Position numbers and translations under genes: made by a program
Notes under the pieces: model-generated
What the model was told of the DNA's origin: nothing
The model's database searches: none
What the model saw: only the letters and a program-made list of their open reading frames with translations
Source of the DNA: JBFHIZ01 sp041596215
GTDB taxonomy: Bacteria; Bacillota; Clostridia; Lachnospirales; Lachnospiraceae
NCBI GenBank assembly: GCA_041596215.1
Contig: JBFHIZ010000004.1
Span: forward strand, 49,058 to 113,057
Length of the DNA: 64,000 nt
Reading direction: 5' to 3'
Part shown: positions 60,858 through 64,000 of the stretch, in pieces
Position numbering within the stretch: position 1 is the first letter of the stretch
How the letters are laid out: every line of letters starts with the position of its first letter

Positions 60858-61462
60858 TAAATTATCAAAAAGAATTAGAAAAAATCTTAGCGGAGGGTGA
60901 TTTAGGTAAAAAAATATTGTTACACAGTTGCTGTGCACCGTGTAGTTCTTATGTATTAAAATATCTTTCTTCTTTTTTTGAGATTTGTGTTTTTTATTAT
61001 AATCCAAATATCACCGATGAAAAGGAATATCAAAAAAGAGTAGAAGAGCAAAAGGAATTTATTTTTTCATTTTTAAAAAAGGAAAAGCCAAAATATCAGA
61101 TTACATTTAAAGAGGGTTCATATCGAACAACAGATTTTTTTCAAATAGCAAAAGGATTTGAGGATTGTAAGGAGGGTGGCGAACGATGTTTTCGCTGTTA
61201 TGAATTGCGATTAAGAGAGACCGCAATAATTGCAAAAAATGAAAACTTTGATTTTTTTGCTACGACACTTACAATTAGTCCATTGAAAAACACAATGAAA
61301 TTAAATGAAATAGGATATCAATTAGAAAAAGAACTGGGTATTCATTATTTGCCATCTGATTTTAAGAAAAAAAACGGTTATAAAGAATCCATTGAACTAT
61401 CGAAGGAATATGGTTTATATCGTCAAAATTATTGTGGATGTTGCTATTCTAAGCTAGAATAA
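60854..61462 (+). CDS. queH: Epoxyqueuosine reductase QueH
   Basis: 202-residue iron-sulfur enzyme (former DUF208) that makes queuosine from epoxyqueuosine in tRNA, replacing the unrelated QueG. Conserved cysteines are Cys26, Cys27 and Cys30 in LLHSCCAPCSSYVL, the pair in ERCFRCYELRL, and the C-terminal YCGCCYSK (194, 196 and 197). The segment TTLTISPLKN is also typical. It begins in the stop of the EAL gene and has no strong separate ribosome binding site, apart from a GGAG at 60842. 74 bases separate it from argS. Confidence 0.93.
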   Translation: MINYQKELEKILAEGDLGKKILLHSCCAPCSSYVLKYLSSFFEICVFYYNPNITDEKEYQKRVEEQKEFIFSFLKKEKPKYQITFKEGSYRTTDFFQIAKGFEDCKEGGERCFRCYELRLRETAIIAKNENFDFFATTLTISPLKNTMKLNEIGYQLEKELGIHYLPSDFKKKNGYKESIELSKEYGLYRQNYCGCCYSKLE

Positions 61463-61536
61463 GTAGCATAGTATTAATAAAAAAAGTGTGAATGAAAAGT
61501 ACAGGAAATATAGTTTGATAAAAATAAGGAGAAATA

Positions 61537-63303
61537 ATGAATAGTTTAATAGAAGTTATATCGAAACGAATGAAGAAGGCATTTTTAGAAGCAGGATTTG
61601 ATGAATCACTAGGGAAAGTAACTTGGTCAAATCGGCCAGATTTATGTGAATTTCAATGTAATGGGGCAATGGCGGGAGCTAAAAAATTTGAAATTGCACC
61701 GATAGAGATTGCAAATAGAGTTAGTATCGTTTTGCAAGATGAAAAAATGTTTCAAGAAGTAGTTGCGGTTCCACCTGGATTTTTAAACATAAAGATTAAT
61801 GATGCTTTTCTTATGGAAGTTATTTCTGAAATGAAACAAAGTAAAAAATTTGGACTAGAAGAGGAAGAAGAACCGAAAACGATTGTAATCGATTATGGTG
61901 GACCTAATGTTGCAAAACCTCTACACGTTGGACATTTGCGTTCTGCTGTAATAGGAGAAAGCATTAAGCGTATTGCGAGATATATTGGGCATCATGTAAT
62001 TGGTGATATTCATTTGGGTGATTGGGGATTACAAATGGGTCTCATTATAACCGAATTAAAAGAAAGAAAACCAGATTTATTATATTTTGATTCTTCGTTT
62101 ACCGGAACATATCCGAAAGAGGCACCATTTACAATTGGAGAATTAGAAGAAATTTATCCAACAGCAAGTAAAAAAAGTAAAGAAGATGAATTGTTTAAAA
62201 AAGAAGCAATGGAAGCAACTTATTTTTTGCAAACTGGGGTACGTGGATATCGAAAACTATGGGAGCATATATTATCCGTGTCTGTAGAAGATTTAAAAAA
62301 GAACTATGCAAATCTGAATGTGGATTTTGATTTATGGAATGGAGAGTCTGATGTTCAAGAATTGATTCCTCAAATGGTAAGTATGATGAAAGAAAATGGA
62401 TATACTTATATGAGTGATGGTGCACTCGTAGTTGACGTAAAAGAAGAAACAGACACGAAAGAAATGCCACCTTGCATGATTTTAAAATCAGACGGGGCCT
62501 CTTTATATAATACAACGGACTTGGCTACAATTATGCAACGTATGGAAGAAATTAATCCGGATGAAATGATCTATGTAGTAGATAAACGTCAAGAATTATA
62601 TTTTGAACAGGTATTTCGTTGTGCACGAAAAACAAAGTTAACAACACCTCAAACGAAGCTTAAATTTATTGGATTTGGAACGATGAATGGAAAAGATGGT
62701 AAGCCTTTTAAGACAAGAGAAGGTGGAGTTATGCGTCTGGAAAAATTAATCCATGACATCAATGAAGAGATGATTTCTAAAATTTCAGAAAATAAAGAAC
62801 TGGGAAAAGAAGAGGCGCAAATTATTGCAAAAAAGGTTGCTTTATCAGCAATTAAATATGGAGATTTGTCAAATCAAGCATCTAAGGATTATGTATTTGA
62901 TTTAGATCGTTTTACATCTTTTGAAGGTGACACAGGACCCTATATTTTATATACAATTGTAAGAATTAAATCTATTTTGAAAAAATATCATATGGGTGGA
63001 AATCAAGTAGAAACAACATCCCTTAAACTTCCAAGAAATGAAGCAGAAAAACTATTAATGCTTGAGATATCAAAGTTTAATGATGCGATTAAAAGTGCAT
63101 ACGAAGAAACAGCACCACATAAAATTTGTGCATATGTTTATGATTTAGCAAATGCATTTAATCATTTTTATCATGGGACGAAAATTCTTTCTGAGGAAAA
63201 TCAGGATTATAAGGAAGGATGGATTGCACTACTTATATTAGTAAGGGACTTGTTGGAAGCATGTATTGATTTACTTGGTTTTGAAGCACCAGAACGAATG
63301 TAA
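61537..63303 (+). CDS. argS: Arginyl-tRNA synthetase
   Basis: 588-residue class I synthetase. The HIGH motif is in NVAKPLHVGHLRSAVIGES (about residue 127), the ATP-binding loop corresponding to KMSKS is degenerate as usual for ArgRS (GKPFKTREGG, near residue 392), and the C-terminal DALR-type anticodon-binding domain has FTSFEGDTGPYILYTIVRI. AAGGAG precedes the ATG. I see no T-box in the 74-base upstream gap. The tRNA-Val/tRNA-Met pair follows with its own promoter. Confidence 0.96.
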   Translation: MNSLIEVISKRMKKAFLEAGFDESLGKVTWSNRPDLCEFQCNGAMAGAKKFEIAPIEIANRVSIVLQDEKMFQEVVAVPPGFLNIKINDAFLMEVISEMKQSKKFGLEEEEEPKTIVIDYGGPNVAKPLHVGHLRSAVIGESIKRIARYIGHHVIGDIHLGDWGLQMGLIITELKERKPDLLYFDSSFTGTYPKEAPFTIGELEEIYPTASKKSKEDELFKKEAMEATYFLQTGVRGYRKLWEHILSVSVEDLKKNYANLNVDFDLWNGESDVQELIPQMVSMMKENGYTYMSDGALVVDVKEETDTKEMPPCMILKSDGASLYNTTDLATIMQRMEEINPDEMIYVVDKRQELYFEQVFRCARKTKLTTPQTKLKFIGFGTMNGKDGKPFKTREGGVMRLEKLIHDINEEMISKISENKELGKEEAQIIAKKVALSAIKYGDLSNQASKDYVFDLDRFTSFEGDTGPYILYTIVRIKSILKKYHMGGNQVETTSLKLPRNEAEKLLMLEISKFNDAIKSAYEETAPHKICAYVYDLANAFNHFYHGTKILSEENQDYKEGWIALLILVRDLLEACIDLLGFEAPERM

Positions 63304-63323
63304 AAAAAATCCAAGAAAAAGTA

Positions 63324-63353
63324 TTGACAAATAGTGTGCTTTAATTGTATACT
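63324..63353 (+). promoter_or_regulatory. Promoter of the tRNA-Val/tRNA-Met unit
   Basis: A perfect TTGACA (63324-63329) and TATACT (63348-63353) are separated by 18 bp, 38 bases before tRNA-Val. Confidence 0.75.
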
Positions 63354-63390
63354 AGCAAAGCGGGTTATCAATAATAGCTCGCAAAAATGT

Positions 63391-63463
63391 GGGATCTTAG
63401 CTCAGCTGGGAGAGCATCTGCCTTACAAGCAGAGGGTCACAGGTTCGAGCCCTGTAGGTCCCA
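63391..63463 (+). tRNA. trnV: tRNA-Val (TAC)
   Basis: 73-nt cloverleaf. Acceptor GGGATCT pairs with AGGTCCC (one T-G), discriminator A. Anticodon stem TCTGC/GCAGA with loop CTTACAA gives anticodon TAC. T arm CAGG-TTCGAGC-CCTG. The 3' CCA is not encoded. Confidence 0.95.
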
Positions 63464-63480
63464 CTAATTTAACTAAATAT

Positions 63481-63554
63481 GGCGAGATAGCTCAGTTGGC
63501 TAGAGCATACGGTTCATACCCGTAGTGTCGAGGGTTCAAATCCCCCTCTCGCTA
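63481..63554 (+). tRNA. trnM: tRNA-Met (CAT), elongator type
   Basis: 74-nt cloverleaf. Acceptor GGCGAGA pairs with TCTCGCT (a G-T at the first pair), discriminator A. Anticodon stem TACGG/CCGTA with loop TTCATAC gives CAT. The missing GGG/CCC anticodon stem excludes the initiator, and the close similarity to Bacillus elongator tRNA-Met makes that more likely than tRNA-Ile2. The T stem GAGGG/CCCCC has an A-C mismatch at pair 50-64. Confidence 0.9.
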
Positions 63555-63569
63555 CTTTTCTTAAGAGGG

Positions 63570-63602
63570 TCTTCGTAAACGAATGTTTGCGGGGATTTTT
63601 TT
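63570..63602 (+). terminator. Terminator of the tRNA unit
   Basis: CTTCGTAAAC pairs with GTTTGCGGGG around GAAT (ten pairs with several G-T), followed by ATTTTTTT. Confidence 0.75.
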
Positions 63603-63620
63603 GTTGCAAAAAAAAAGTAC

Positions 63621-63649
63621 TTGATGAAATCTAAAAATACAGTTACAAT
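63621..63649 (+). promoter_or_regulatory. Promoter of a leader or small RNA
   Basis: TTGATG (63621-63626) and TACAAT (63644-63649) are separated by 17 bp. Transcription would begin near 63656, in front of the strong hairpin at 63691-63765. Confidence 0.55.
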
Positions 63650-63655
63650 ATTTAT

Positions 63656-63765
63656 GGGGAAAGAGTGAGGGGAAATATTATTAGAATAAGATACGCATAT
63701 GCTCTTTGATACATCCCTTGTCAAGTAGACAAGGGATGTATCATTTTGAGTGTGTGCGTTTTTTT
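63656..63765 (+). ncRNA. Candidate small RNA or attenuator leader with strong terminator hairpin
   Basis: A predicted transcript of about 110 nt. It ends in a long stem: ACGCATATGCTC with GAGTGTGTGCGT (with G-U pairs) closes a perfect 15-bp stem GATACATCCCTTGTC (63708-63722) and GACAAGGGATGTATC (63728-63742) around AAGTA, and T7 follows. The G-U pairs are possible only in plus-strand RNA, supporting that orientation. A GTG-started 14-codon frame (63665-63709), encoding MRGNIIRIRYAYAL after GGGGA, ends at the foot of the hairpin, as in leader-peptide attenuators. No Rfam family is recognised. Confidence 0.45.
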
Positions 63766-64000
63766 ATGCAAAGATATTTATCAACATCAGAAAGTATTCA
63801 ACAGGAAGTTGCAGTGACTAAAATTCGCCTTTAAAGTGTCTACTATATTGACATAGGTCCAACTGACGAAGATTATGTTCTGTGGACAAAAGAAGAGGAT
63901 TTAATAATTCCGGAAAATCAAAGAACTTCAGATTTTTCAGATTATAGTAAGGTATATGGACTATATGTTGATTATAGAATGTTTGATAATGTTGAAGAGG
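63766..64000 (+). pseudogene. Interrupted reading frame, runs off the window
   Basis: One frame from the ATG at 63766 encodes 22 residues (MQRYLSTSESIQQEV...), meets TAA at 63832-63834, and then stays open to the window edge for 55 codons with protein-like composition (YYIDIGPTDEDYVLW, LIIPENQRTSDFSDYSK). The first ATG after the stop is at 63979. There is no ribosome binding site in front of 63766. This may be a gene broken by a nonsense mutation, or the real start may be a rare codon. The protein is not recognised. Confidence 0.35.

Noticed and set aside
63481..63554. Initiator tRNA-Met or tRNA-Ile2
   Set aside because: The anticodon stem lacks the initiator GGG/CCC pairs, and the whole sequence is closest to Bacillus elongator tRNA-Met, although the CAT anticodon alone cannot exclude tRNA-Ile2.

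Overview
The window is about 64 kb of AT-rich chromosome from a strictly anaerobic, fermentative Firmicute. It most resembles a gut or rumen Lachnospiraceae/Clostridia member. The indications are low GC, strong AGGAGG-type ribosome binding sites, pyruvate:ferredoxin oxidoreductase, desulfoferrodoxin, class III ribonucleotide reductase, soluble Hdr/Flx electron-transfer proteins, a class B sortase, and small families usually seen in Lachnospiraceae. I see no insertion sequence, prophage, CRISPR array or rRNA operon; the window is core chromosome with a few surface and accessory loci.

Layout. 1-5.2 kb: end of feoB converging on nifJ (PFOR) over a bidirectional terminator. 5.4-8.5 kb: surface module of sortase B, a CAP-domain lipoprotein and a thioester-domain adhesin with a (PTAV)n stalk. 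8.6-14.8 kb: cell-surface glycan locus with two DUF2298/GT-C-like membrane proteins converging on a DPM1-like GT2 and UDP-galactopyranose mutase. 15-19.3 kb: desulfoferrodoxin, metF and a domain-permuted GH3 beta-glucosidase. 19.4-31.8 kb: a 12-gene apparent operon ldh-fumC-hdrBCA-flxDCBA-frdBA-AAE transporter. 31.9-35.5 kb: TPR lipoprotein, then nrdD fused to a redoxin domain behind two NrdR boxes. 35.6-39.6 kb: pyrF, pyrE, a small membrane protein and an M29 aminopeptidase. 39.7-45 kb: purEMND with two trailing genes. 45-54.7 kb: clpC, an 'endosialidase'-type small protein, radA, tRNA-Trp, mgtC-like, mrp, a large cyclic-nucleotide-binding-domain protein, a hypothetical and a TetR regulator. 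54.8-63.6 kb: purL, an EAL phosphodiesterase, queH, argS, tRNA-Val and tRNA-Met. The last 450 bp hold a promoter, a possible leader peptide, a very strong hairpin and a reading frame broken by a stop.

The most interesting system is the 19.4-31.8 kb operon. It places lactate dehydrogenase, fumarase, a complete FlxABCD-HdrABC NADH-oxidising, potentially electron-bifurcating module, a soluble FrdAB-like fumarate reductase without membrane anchor and without the usual FAD-binding histidine, and an AspT/SucE-type dicarboxylate transporter under one promoter. That promoter carries two sites resembling the clostridial Rex operator. I infer a soluble NADH-dependent fumarate reductase complex that may reduce ferredoxin by flavin-based bifurcation, with succinate export. 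Every part belongs to a known family; the combination is what deserves testing. Other leads are the NrdD-redoxin fusion, the degenerate sorting signal of the thioester adhesin, and hairpins lying directly in front of ribosome binding sites at four places.
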